NCBI GenBank assembly: GCA_030833025.1
Contig: JAURHZ010000025.1
Location: 1 to 14,967, forward strand
From: Armatimonadota bacterium
GTDB lineage: Bacteria > Armatimonadota > Armatimonadia > Armatimonadales > Armatimonadaceae
DNA length: 14,967 bases
Direction of reading: 5' to 3'
Shown here: positions 1-7,254 of the stretch, piece by piece
How positions within the stretch are numbered: position 1 is the first letter of the stretch
Layout: the number at the start of each line of letters is the position of its first letter
Notes under the pieces: generated by a model
Told to the model about the DNA's origin: nothing
Database searches by the model: none
The model's input: only the letters and a program-made list of their open reading frames with translations
Program-made: the position numbers and the translations under genes

Positions 1-1108
1 CAAGCCACGCCACAACAGCAAAGCTACCAAGGGTCGTGATGGTGTAAGCGATGATGTAAAACGTAATCGCCGTGATTGACGCTGACTGCGATGTAGCCGT
101 AAGGGATGCCAGTAATCCTAGAACGATGTAACCGCCGTGGGCAACGGATGAATATCCCAAAAGGCGCTTGATGCTTTTCTGATTCGCCGCACCCGTATTA
201 CCAACAAGAATGGAGAGCAACGCTGCTCCAATGATAATAACTTGTAACGCGGTACCGGTCTCGGCTCCGGCTAAGACCGTGAAAAATCGCATAAGGATCG
301 TAAATGCTGCGACTTTACTTGTCGTCGCCAGAAAACCAACAATCGGAGCCGGAGCCCCTTGGTAGACATCTGGGGCAACCATATGAAACGGGGCAACACC
401 TGCTTTGAACATCAAAGCACCGATGAGCATCACGGTCCCGAGGAGGAACAGTGGGTTCGTAGCAAATCCAGGTATCTGATGAATTGCATTCGAGATAGAG
501 AGAATGTTTGTGTACGAATATCCTTGAGGAAGCTCAATTCCACTCGCTTTCATTGCCATTCCAACACTGCCGTATACCAAGGCAATACCAAAGAGCAGGA
601 TCGCACTTGCAAATGCGCCCATCAGAAAATACTTTGCGCCGGCTTCTTCGGATGATGCTTGCGAACGGCGGTATCCAGCAAGAACATAGAAAGCCACAGA
701 CATAATTTCGATGCCAACAAAGGCATTGACAAGATCTAAACTCTGTACCAAGACCATAGCACCGGAAGACGCGAGCATCACGAGCGCTCGGAACTCACCC
801 CTCGGCAAATGGAATGACTGGAGAAGATCTGATGATGCAACCATCGTTACAGCCGCAATGGCTCCAAGTAGGATTTGCATCGTAACGACAAGACCTTCGA
901 CAGCAATACCGTTAGCAAAGGCAGTGCGTAGCTGTCCAGCTAATGTGTAGCTGCATACCATCGCAGCAACGCAGAAGAGAATCCCAAAGAAGGTTCCAAA
1001 TTTCCTTGCTGATGAACGCTTCGATGCCAAGTCAGTAAGGAGGACAACGGAGCCCCCTATTGCCATCAGTATAGGAGCGCCTGCTGCATGAATATCACCA
1101 AAATTCAA
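1..1108 (-). CDS. nuoN: NADH-quinone oxidoreductase subunit N (3' end cut by window edge)
   Basis: This is an antiporter-like proton-pumping subunit at the middle of the complex I membrane arm. About 369 codons are visible, and the gene continues beyond position 1. The translation begins MNFGDIHAAGAPILMAIGG and is strongly hydrophobic, with many membrane helices. It carries the family's conserved Glu near residue 134 (FVGIEIMSVAFYVLAGY), the pump Lys in LMFKAGVAPFHMVAPDVYQG and the later Lys in SIKRLLGYSSVAHGGY, followed by YIIAYTITTLGSF. The chosen start is TTG at 1108-1106, directly after the nuoM stop. It has a GGAGGT site seven bases upstream and gives the N-terminus typical of the family, whereas the first in-frame ATG is 14 codons further in. 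It is the last gene of the A-to-N order. The family's usual length is about 480-500 residues, so roughly a quarter is missing. Identification is secure; the start is likely. Confidence 0.95.
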   Translation of the reverse strand, partial: MNFGDIHAAGAPILMAIGGSVVLLTDLASKRSSARKFGTFFGILFCVAAMVCSYTLAGQLRTAFANGIAVEGLVVTMQILLGAIAAVTMVASSDLLQSFHLPRGEFRALVMLASSGAMVLVQSLDLVNAFVGIEIMSVAFYVLAGYRRSQASSEEAGAKYFLMGAFASAILLFGIALVYGSVGMAMKASGIELPQGYSYTNILSISNAIHQIPGFATNPLFLLGTVMLIGALMFKAGVAPFHMVAPDVYQGAPAPIVGFLATTSKVAAFTILMRFFTVLAGAETGTALQVIIIGAALLSILVGNTGAANQKSIKRLLGYSSVAHGGYIVLGLLASLTATSQSASITAITFYIIAYTITTLGSFAVVAWL

Positions 1109-2575
1109 TTACTTGACCTCCGGCTGCATGGCAGCACTTACCTTGTGCCCATTATCTGATGCGATTGCTAACAACGGTGATGGAGCAATACCGATTCCAA
1201 TAACCATCAGTGCAAGAGCAAGTAATACACTCCGCTCCGATACACCAAGAACAATTTGCTTAGGAGTTCCAGACTTAGGAGAACCATAAACGCTGCGCTG
1301 GATCATCCAAAGCATGTACACAGCAGATCCCACGGCACCTGCCGCAGCAACGGATGTCTGAATCGGGAACTGCGAGAACGCTCCGAGGAGAATTAAAAAC
1401 TCTCCTACAAACCCGTTCGTTAGTGGGAGTGCGACAGACGAGAAAGTGAACAAGAGGAGGAGACGGCTGAAAAGTGGAGAATCCGACCAGATACCACCCA
1501 GGTCTGCCACTTGTCGGCTACCTCTGAATCTAGCTATGTAATCACAGCAGATAAACAGAGCGCCGGTGGTGATTCCGTGGTTTAGCATTTGCAAGACACT
1601 TCCGCTTCGCGCTGCATCGTCACCAACCACCGCGCCAATAACGATATAGCCCATATGGCTAATCGATGAGAAGGCAATGACTGCCTTGATATCGGATTGT
1701 GCCGCTGCTACCGCTGCACCGTAGACGACTGACACGGCACCAAGGGTGACAATCAGTGGAACAAGGCTTTCGGCATACTCGCCACCAAGAGGGAGTGTAA
1801 AGCGAATAAGGCCATAGATACCAAGCTTTGCCATCGCACCAGAGAGAAGTAAGAGCATCCCCGTTGGCGTATTTACATATGCCCTGCCAAGCCATGCATG
1901 CAACGGAACCAAGGCAGCCTTAGTGGCAAATGCGACAAAGGATGCAATGGCAAACCACCGTAATAGCGATGGATTCACACCACCGGAAGCAACTGAGTCC
2001 TTAAGTGTCAGGTAGTCAAAAGTCCCAGTCTCGATTCGCAATCCGATGATTGCACTTAGGAGGAGTAGTGAACCAATAACAGTGAATACGAAAAACTGAA
2101 TTGCTGCCTTACTTCGATCGGCACCACCAAACATCCCGATCGAAATCAGCACAGGAATCAGCGCCGCCTCAAAGGCTATGTAGAACAAAAGAACATTTAG
2201 CGATGCAAATGCCACATTCGTTAAAGCACCAGCGATAAGGATAGAAATGTAATAGCCTCGGACCGCCTGCTTAGGTGCTGGCACAACCGTCACGGCGACC
2301 ACCGTCAAGAAGGTTGTTAGGAGCACAAGCAGGGACGACATTCCATCCAAACCAAAGCTGAACATCAACCCAAGCTTCGGCAGCCAAGGAGCATTGAAAA
2401 TGTGGTGAAACCCACGATCAATGTTCCCGCCTGTCGTTATGCCAAAGATTGAAACTAAACAAGCGATGGCACTGCCAAGAATCGCGATTGCCTTCGTTGA
2501 CTTTTCTGACATCAGGCTTGCAAGCACTGCAGCAACCAAGGGCAACGCAACGACCACGAGAATAAGTTCGTTCAT
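1109..2575 (-). CDS. nuoM: NADH-quinone oxidoreductase subunit M
   Basis: This is an antiporter-like proton-pumping subunit of the membrane arm, between NuoN and NuoL. It has 488 residues, close to the roughly 500 usual for the family, and about 14 hydrophobic helices. Key residues are visible: Glu136 (FEAALIPV), Lys219 (TKAALVPLHAW), Lys250 (SGAMAKLGIYGLIRF), Lys297 (SDIKAVIAFSSISHMGY), His333 (MLNHGITTGALF) and Glu392 (GFVGEFLILLGAF). The start chosen is ATG at 2575 (MNELILVVV). It follows the nuoL stop by one base and has GGAGG eight bases upstream; a 17-codon longer reading would run into nuoL without a ribosome site. One oddity is that the usual WLPDA motif reads WLGRA at residues 228-232, so the conserved Pro-Asp pair is replaced by Gly-Arg. 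The assignment itself is not in doubt. Confidence 0.96.
   Translation of the reverse strand: MNELILVVVALPLVAAVLASLMSEKSTKAIAILGSAIACLVSIFGITTGGNIDRGFHHIFNAPWLPKLGLMFSFGLDGMSSLLVLLTTFLTVVAVTVVPAPKQAVRGYYISILIAGALTNVAFASLNVLLFYIAFEAALIPVLISIGMFGGADRSKAAIQFFVFTVIGSLLLLSAIIGLRIETGTFDYLTLKDSVASGGVNPSLLRWFAIASFVAFATKAALVPLHAWLGRAYVNTPTGMLLLLSGAMAKLGIYGLIRFTLPLGGEYAESLVPLIVTLGAVSVVYGAAVAAAQSDIKAVIAFSSISHMGYIVIGAVVGDDAARSGSVLQMLNHGITTGALFICCDYIARFRGSRQVADLGGIWSDSPLFSRLLLLFTFSSVALPLTNGFVGEFLILLGAFSQFPIQTSVAAAGAVGSAVYMLWMIQRSVYGSPKSGTPKQIVLGVSERSVLLALALMVIGIGIAPSPLLAIASDNGHKVSAAMQPEVK
1116..1121 (-). promoter_or_regulatory. Ribosome binding site deciding the nuoN TTG start
   Basis: On the coding strand GGAGGT lies seven bases before TTG, inside the last codons of nuoM (GGAGGTCAAGTAATTG). 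There is no ATG at a comparable distance, so this site is the main reason for calling a TTG start. The arrangement suggests that nuoN translation is coupled to termination of nuoM. Confidence 0.75.
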
Positions 2576-2576
2576 A

Positions 2577-4484
2577 TTAGTTGCCTCCCCTAGTTCCCGT
2601 AACAAGGACGATGGAAATGATGACAATCAAAGCGAAGGCCATACTGAGAATGTAGTCCCCCACAACGCCGCTTTGCCAACGGCGAACAGTTTTCCCGAGG
2701 CCCTCTACCGTAGAGTGCCCCATCCGAAGGATACCTCGTGCCCCATTTCGCTCAACTGACAAGCTGGACCACGTAGCAAGCCCAGTTAGTGGCTTGACCA
2801 CAACAGCTGCGTAGATGTCATCGATACGCATGGCGGAGCCAAAGAAAGCAAAGATTGCTCCTGACTTTTCCATCGATTCCGGTGATACGTTTTTGTACTT
2901 GGCAACCGACATTGCGGATGCAACGAATGCTACGAGTACACTAATGCCCATTACCAACCCGCTGTTATGAGAATGCTCAGGCGAGCTAATCACTGGAGCG
3001 AGCCAATCAGAGTAGAAGTGCATGCCAACTGCAGGAGCATTCAGGAAGCCTGCGAGCACGCTTAGGACACCCAAAATGCTCAGTGGCAACACAATCCGAG
3101 CATCAGGGAGATGCAGGTGATGCGCTGTATGCTCATCCACTCTGCTCTTCCCCTGGAATGTCAACATGTACATACGCCACATATAGAATGCAGTTAGCGC
3201 ACTTGTAGCCGCAGCAAGACCATAAACCGGCTTATTGTGATCGAATGCAGCCAGAAGAATTTCGTCCTTAGACCAGAAACCTGCTAGAGGTGGAATACCT
3301 GCGATTGCAATCGTCCCTACCAATACCAACAGGTGAGTCGACTTGATCTTTGATGCAAGTCCGCCCATCTTGCGCATATCCTGCTCACCGTGAAGTGCGT
3401 GGATGACAGCACCTGCACCAAGGAAGAGAAGTGCTTTGAAGAAAGCATGTGTCGTCACATGGAACATCGCTGCGGTGAATGCACCACACCCGCAAGCCAC
3501 GAACATCAAACCAAGCTGTGACACTGTCGAATAGGCAAGAACCTTTTTGATGTCCCATTGGGCAACGCCGGTACAGGCAGCGACTAATGCGGTAAGTCCA
3601 CCGGTCCATGCAACGACTTGCAATGCAAGCGGGGACATTTCGAACAGCAAGTGAAATCTACAAACCAGATACACACCGGCGGTTACCATCGTGGCAGCAT
3701 GGATAAGAGCCGACACGGGCGTCGGGCCTTCCATCGCATCGGGTAGCCATACAAACAATGGAAGCTGGGCACTCTTGCCTGCAGCGCCACCAAACAAAAG
3801 CAACGCGATGACTGTCGCAACTCCAGTTTGGACATGTAACGTGGATGCGGAAGAAAGCTGTGTAAGGATTCCACTGTCTCCGTACAGGTTGAGTGTCTTA
3901 AACTCTCGGAACATTATGAACATCGCAATCAGCAAGGCAACATCACCAATTCGGTTGACAATAAATGCCTTCTTAGCAGCCTGTGTTGCAGACCACTTTT
4001 CCTGCCAAAAGCCGATGAGCAGGTATGACGCAAGACCAACACCTTCCCAGCCTACGAAGAGCAACGGAAGGTTTCCTGCCATTACAAGCACGGCCATGAA
4101 AAACACGAACAAGTTCAGATACGCAAAGTAACGCGAAAAGCCCTTGTCACCGTGCATATAGCTTGCACTGTAGATATGGATCAGCGCACCGACTCCGGTG
4201 ATAACCAGCAGCATTCCCCCATTAAGAGGATCTACATGGAAACTAAACGGAATCGAAAGTGATGTCCCGGGCACAGTCATCCAGGCCACGGCATCTGATT
4301 CAACAGAGTGCCCTGCACTGCTACTCACACCGGAAACGACGGTAATGGCAGCGATAAACGCACCAATCACGCTCAGAATGGCAATACCAGAGGATATTCG
4401 CTCGCCCAGCTTTGGGCCGATCGTTCCGTTAATAATGGCTCCGATGAGCGGGATGAGCGGGATTAACCACAACATGGTTGACAT
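2577..4484 (-). CDS. nuoL: NADH-quinone oxidoreductase subunit L
   Basis: This is the distal antiporter-like proton pump of complex I, with a C-terminal lateral helix that runs along the membrane arm. It has 635 residues, in the normal range (E. coli about 613). Visible family features are DPLNGGMLLVITGVG near residue 85, Glu147 in FVGWEGVGLASYLLIGFW, Lys237 in GKSAQLPLFVWLPDAMEG, the HAATMVTAGVYL segment at 262-273, and DIKKVLAYSTVSQLGLM at 311-327. Further on are the HVTTHAFFKALLFLGAG segment with Lys350, and Lys406 in AGFWSKDEILLAAF. A terminal membrane helix (about 610-628) follows the amphipathic stretch, as expected for the anchor of the lateral helix. The ATG at 4484 lies eight bases after the nuoK stop, with only a modest AAAGGG site upstream. 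The gene ends one base before the nuoM start codon. Confidence 0.97.
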   Translation of the reverse strand: MSTMLWLIPLIPLIGAIINGTIGPKLGERISSGIAILSVIGAFIAAITVVSGVSSSAGHSVESDAVAWMTVPGTSLSIPFSFHVDPLNGGMLLVITGVGALIHIYSASYMHGDKGFSRYFAYLNLFVFFMAVLVMAGNLPLLFVGWEGVGLASYLLIGFWQEKWSATQAAKKAFIVNRIGDVALLIAMFIMFREFKTLNLYGDSGILTQLSSASTLHVQTGVATVIALLLFGGAAGKSAQLPLFVWLPDAMEGPTPVSALIHAATMVTAGVYLVCRFHLLFEMSPLALQVVAWTGGLTALVAACTGVAQWDIKKVLAYSTVSQLGLMFVACGCGAFTAAMFHVTTHAFFKALLFLGAGAVIHALHGEQDMRKMGGLASKIKSTHLLVLVGTIAIAGIPPLAGFWSKDEILLAAFDHNKPVYGLAAATSALTAFYMWRMYMLTFQGKSRVDEHTAHHLHLPDARIVLPLSILGVLSVLAGFLNAPAVGMHFYSDWLAPVISSPEHSHNSGLVMGISVLVAFVASAMSVAKYKNVSPESMEKSGAIFAFFGSAMRIDDIYAAVVVKPLTGLATWSSLSVERNGARGILRMGHSTVEGLGKTVRRWQSGVVGDYILSMAFALIVIISIVLVTGTRGGN

Positions 4485-4492
4485 CGTGATTC

Positions 4493-4798
4493 TTACCCTT
4501 TCAATCCATTGAGCACATCGACATCAACATTGTCCTTCGTTCGGAAAATGGCGATCAATATTCCCAGTCCAACGGAGACTTCAGCAGCCGCGACAGCCAT
4601 CACGAAAATGGTCAACATCTGCCCGCCAGCATCACCAAGGTAGCGCCCGAATGCAATCAACGACAAATTCACTGCATTGAGCATTAACTCTATACTCATA
4701 AAGATTAGGATTGGGTTGCGACGCGTGGTTACGCCCGCAATCCCGAGGGCAAATAGGACCATCGACAATACGATGTAATAGTTCAATGGTACAGACAT
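4493..4798 (-). CDS. nuoK: NADH-quinone oxidoreductase subunit K
   Basis: This small membrane subunit is related to MrpC-type antiporter subunits and forms part of the proton path between NuoJ and NuoN. It has 101 residues, matching the roughly 100 of the family, and three predicted helices. The two conserved membrane glutamates are present: Glu37 in FMSIELMLNAVNL and Glu73 in AVAAAEVSVGLGILIAIFR. They correspond to Glu36 and Glu72 of E. coli. The ATG at 4798 overlaps the nuoJ stop by one base (TGATG), which favours coupled translation; a TTG one codon earlier is possible but unnecessary. AAGG lies four bases upstream. Confidence 0.96.
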   Translation of the reverse strand: MSVPLNYYIVLSMVLFALGIAGVTTRRNPILIFMSIELMLNAVNLSLIAFGRYLGDAGGQMLTIFVMAVAAAEVSVGLGILIAIFRTKDNVDVDVLNGLKG

Positions 4799-5361
4799 CA
4801 AGCCTTACCCTCCGAGGATTGCTGGCGTTTACCGGCCAGTACAACCGCGCCGATAACCGCCACTAGCAACAGAAAACTCGTCCATTCAAATGCAAATAGC
4901 CAAGGAAGCGACGGGTTATAGAGTACTTTGCCAACTCCCTCAACACTGCCAGCTGTGGACCCACTCACCATTGTCTCCGCTGGCAACATAACAGCCGCTT
5001 GGCCTTTGATTGCAACAGCCGACATCAGGCCTCCAAGTCCAATCGCAGATGCGAACGCAGCCACAGTCCTCACTCCTCGGTAGCTGGTGTGCATATTTGC
5101 CTGTCCCATATTTAGGAGCATGATGACAAACAGGAACAGGACCATTATCGCTCCCGCGTAGACGATTACCTGCACGGTTGCCAAGAAGTATGCATTTAGC
5201 GAAAGATAAAGGCCAGCAACGCTGAAAAGGTTGATCACTAAGCTAAGCGCTGCTCGTAGTGGATTCTGAAGAATCACAACAAGAAGTCCGCTCGCGATCG
5301 CTGCCGCTGCGAAGAACAGGAACATTAGCCCCTGACCAGAAAGGATTGATTGTAGTGTCAT
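4798..5361 (-). CDS. nuoJ: NADH-quinone oxidoreductase subunit J
   Basis: This membrane subunit has 187 residues (E. coli about 184) and five predicted helices. It includes the signature NPLRAALSLVINLFSVAGLY at 34-52 and VQVIVYAGAIMVLFLFVIML at 63-82. The latter contains the helix that changes conformation during turnover in known complex I structures. The C-terminal helix ends with a short charged tail (KRQQSSEGKA). The ATG at 5361 is preceded by a weak GGGATGG site. Unlike most junctions here it is separated from the preceding gene, nuoI, by 43 bases that contain a small inverted repeat. The end overlaps nuoK by one base. Confidence 0.96.
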   Translation of the reverse strand: MTLQSILSGQGLMFLFFAAAAIASGLLVVILQNPLRAALSLVINLFSVAGLYLSLNAYFLATVQVIVYAGAIMVLFLFVIMLLNMGQANMHTSYRGVRTVAAFASAIGLGGLMSAVAIKGQAAVMLPAETMVSGSTAGSVEGVGKVLYNPSLPWLFAFEWTSFLLLVAVIGAVVLAGKRQQSSEGKA

Positions 5362-5374
5362 AGCGCCATCCCAA

Positions 5375-5390
5375 GGTGAGCCAAATCACC
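5375..5390 (-). repeat. Short inverted repeat in the nuoI-nuoJ gap
   Basis: On the coding strand GGTGA-TTTGGC-TCACC is a perfect five-base inverted repeat with a six-base centre. It lies in the 43-base spacer, just before the weak nuoJ ribosome site. In RNA it could form a small hairpin. As DNA it resembles the GTGA-N6-TCAC dyad of CRP/FNR-type sites. Nothing visible decides between these, and a five-base dyad can arise by chance. Confidence 0.4.
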
Positions 5391-5404
5391 CATTAATCTA
5401 CACA

Positions 5405-5884
5405 TTAGTCAATCCTCTCAAGCTGAGGGTCTGGCACCAACAACATTTCCTTGGTGTAGATCAGCTTTTTGCGGCTGTCCTCTGCTAACTCAAAAATATC
5501 CTTGAGCTCAATCGCACCAGTCGGGCACGACTCCTGGCAGAACCCGCAGTAAATACAGCGGAGCATGTTGATTTCATACCGCTGTGCAAAGCGTTCACCC
5601 GGACTTTTGCGGTCTTGATCAGTGTTTTCACCCGCAACTACAAGGATGGCATTGGCTGGGCATGCGCCAGCACACAGCGAACAACCGATGCACTTTTCCA
5701 TACCGTTGTCATAACGATTGAGCACATGGCGCCATCGTGCTCGACGGCCCATCGGACGTCGAAACTCGGGATACGACAATACAGTTGTCGGCTCAATAAT
5801 CTTTGCACCGACACGGGCCATGCCCTGAAACGGCGCAAGCACCTCAGATGCAATTTGGCGAACATCAGACCAAAATTCTGACAT
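5405..5884 (-). CDS. nuoI: NADH-quinone oxidoreductase subunit I (two [4Fe-4S] ferredoxin-like subunit)
   Basis: This subunit carries electrons from NuoG towards NuoB through clusters N6a and N6b. It has 159 residues, normal for the family. Two ferredoxin motifs are seen: CIGCSLCAGACP (Cys65, 68, 71, 75) and CIYCGFCQESCP (Cys110, 113, 116, 120). The last cysteine of each binds the other cluster in known homologues. The N-terminal segment with EPTTVLSYPEFRRPMGRRAR is typical, and GAIEL plus the acidic tail complete the domain. The ATG at 5884 lies two bases after the nuoH stop and has a strong GGAGG seven bases upstream, so the start is secure. Confidence 0.97.
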   Translation of the reverse strand: MSEFWSDVRQIASEVLAPFQGMARVGAKIIEPTTVLSYPEFRRPMGRRARWRHVLNRYDNGMEKCIGCSLCAGACPANAILVVAGENTDQDRKSPGERFAQRYEINMLRCIYCGFCQESCPTGAIELKDIFELAEDSRKKLIYTKEMLLVPDPQLERID

Positions 5885-5886
5885 CG

Positions 5887-7254
5887 TTAGTCCTCCACCG
5901 GCATCCGGGCTGCAATCGCCCGTACAACACTCTCACGACGGATTGGCAGGCGACTAGCTTCATCCCCGGACTTACGCGCCTTCCAATGTAGATATGCAAC
6001 CCAAAGTACTATGCTTACGACGACACCACCGATGGCAACAGCGATCAAATGCCCGATGCCACCAAAGAGCTGTTGCAGTGCCAATGAAATCGCAATCAAA
6101 ACCACATTTGCCAGTGCCGTTGGTAGTAAGACTTTCCAGCCAAAGTGCATCAACATGTCGTATCGAAGACGCGGTTGGCTAGCACGGACAAGGATAAAGA
6201 AGCTGATCAACGTGTACAGCTTGGCGAATAACCACAGCGGTGCAATAACCACATGGTTCGCGAAGTTGAGCACAGACGGTGGGAAGAATGCCCATGATGC
6301 TGGAAGCTGCCCGAGGATTCCCCACGGCGCTGTGTATCCTCCGAGGAACAGCGTTACACAAATTGCCGAGACAATCATCATGTTCGCGTACTCCCCCATG
6401 AAGAACATCGCAAACTTAAACGACGTGTATTCCGTATGGAAGCCAGCAACAAGCTCCGTTTCCGCTTCTGGAAGGTCAAAGGGCGCGCGATTGGTTTCAG
6501 CAATCATCGAGATCATGTAAACCACTGCTGCAACCAAGCCGAACGGGAATAACTTGAAGATGTTCCAATTCCAAAAGCCAGCAGATACAGACTGCGTCCA
6601 TATCGAGTAACTGGAATCAGGTATTGGCACATTCGTAGCAATCGTTTGGCTATGAACAAGCTCTTGCATCGCAAGCGTCCCGGTCATCAAAAGGACAGCA
6701 ATAATGCTAAGCCCCATTCCGAGTTCGTACGAAATAACCTGACTGGATGCACGAAGTCCGCCAAGGAGTGAGTACTTATTATTGGATGACCATCCGGCAA
6801 GAATCACACCGTAGACTTCAATCGATGCAACCGCGAGCAAGAATAGAATTCCAACATTGAGGTGTGGGGCGACCGCTCCCCAATCCGACGAGCTATTCCA
6901 TGGCAAGACAGTCAAACTACAGATGACGGGTACAAGAGCAATAGCAGGCGCAAGATAATAAAGGGCTTTATCAACGTTTGTCGGCGTGATGTCTTCCTTC
7001 ATCATGAGTTTCAATGCATCGGCCATTGGCTGAAGCAACCCAAACGGACCAACTCTGTTTGGTCCAAGACGCCCTTGCCAGAATCCTAGAAGCCGTCGCT
7101 CAAGCCAAACCAGAATAGGAACGCTTCCGAGTCCACCAGCAAGTGCAATCACAAACCGTAGCAAGGACCGAACAAATTCTGCATACCAGGGAATATTGTC
7201 AGCACTGTTGACAAACAAGTCACGCCAAATGGGTGAGTTAATCAGCTCAGACAT
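5887..7254 (-). CDS. nuoH: NADH-quinone oxidoreductase subunit H, with C-terminal extension
   Basis: This membrane subunit at the heel of the L forms most of the quinone-entry chamber and passes energy to the pump arm. Signature segments are visible: LERRLLGFWQGRLGPNRVGP at 51-70, LLQPMADALKLMMKEDITP at 73-91, GWSSNNKYSLLGGLRASSQ at 154-172, and AETNRAPFDLPEAETELVAG at 252-271, followed by FHTEYTSFKFAMFFMGEYANM. At 455 residues it is clearly longer than E. coli (about 325) or Thermus (about 365). After the normal end (RYDMLMHFGWKVLLP, then a helix) there is an extra hydrophobic helix at about 402-424 and a charged tail at 425-455. The segment around 203-230 also looks long. ATG overlaps the nuoG stop by one base (TAATG), with GGAGG nine bases upstream. 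Confidence 0.96.
   Translation of the reverse strand: MSELINSPIWRDLFVNSADNIPWYAEFVRSLLRFVIALAGGLGSVPILVWLERRLLGFWQGRLGPNRVGPFGLLQPMADALKLMMKEDITPTNVDKALYYLAPAIALVPVICSLTVLPWNSSSDWGAVAPHLNVGILFLLAVASIEVYGVILAGWSSNNKYSLLGGLRASSQVISYELGMGLSIIAVLLMTGTLAMQELVHSQTIATNVPIPDSSYSIWTQSVSAGFWNWNIFKLFPFGLVAAVVYMISMIAETNRAPFDLPEAETELVAGFHTEYTSFKFAMFFMGEYANMMIVSAICVTLFLGGYTAPWGILGQLPASWAFFPPSVLNFANHVVIAPLWLFAKLYTLISFFILVRASQPRLRYDMLMHFGWKVLLPTALANVVLIAISLALQQLFGGIGHLIAVAIGGVVVSIVLWVAYLHWKARKSGDEASRLPIRRESVVRAIAARMPVED

Noticed and set aside
2576..2626. Upstream start for nuoM inside nuoL
   Set aside because: The ATG at 2575 has a strong GGAGG eight bases upstream and gives the normal family N-terminus.
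3691..4131. Plus-strand open frame of 146 codons antisense to nuoL
   Set aside because: It is the mirror of a well-conserved nuoL region, with no motif and no ribosome site.
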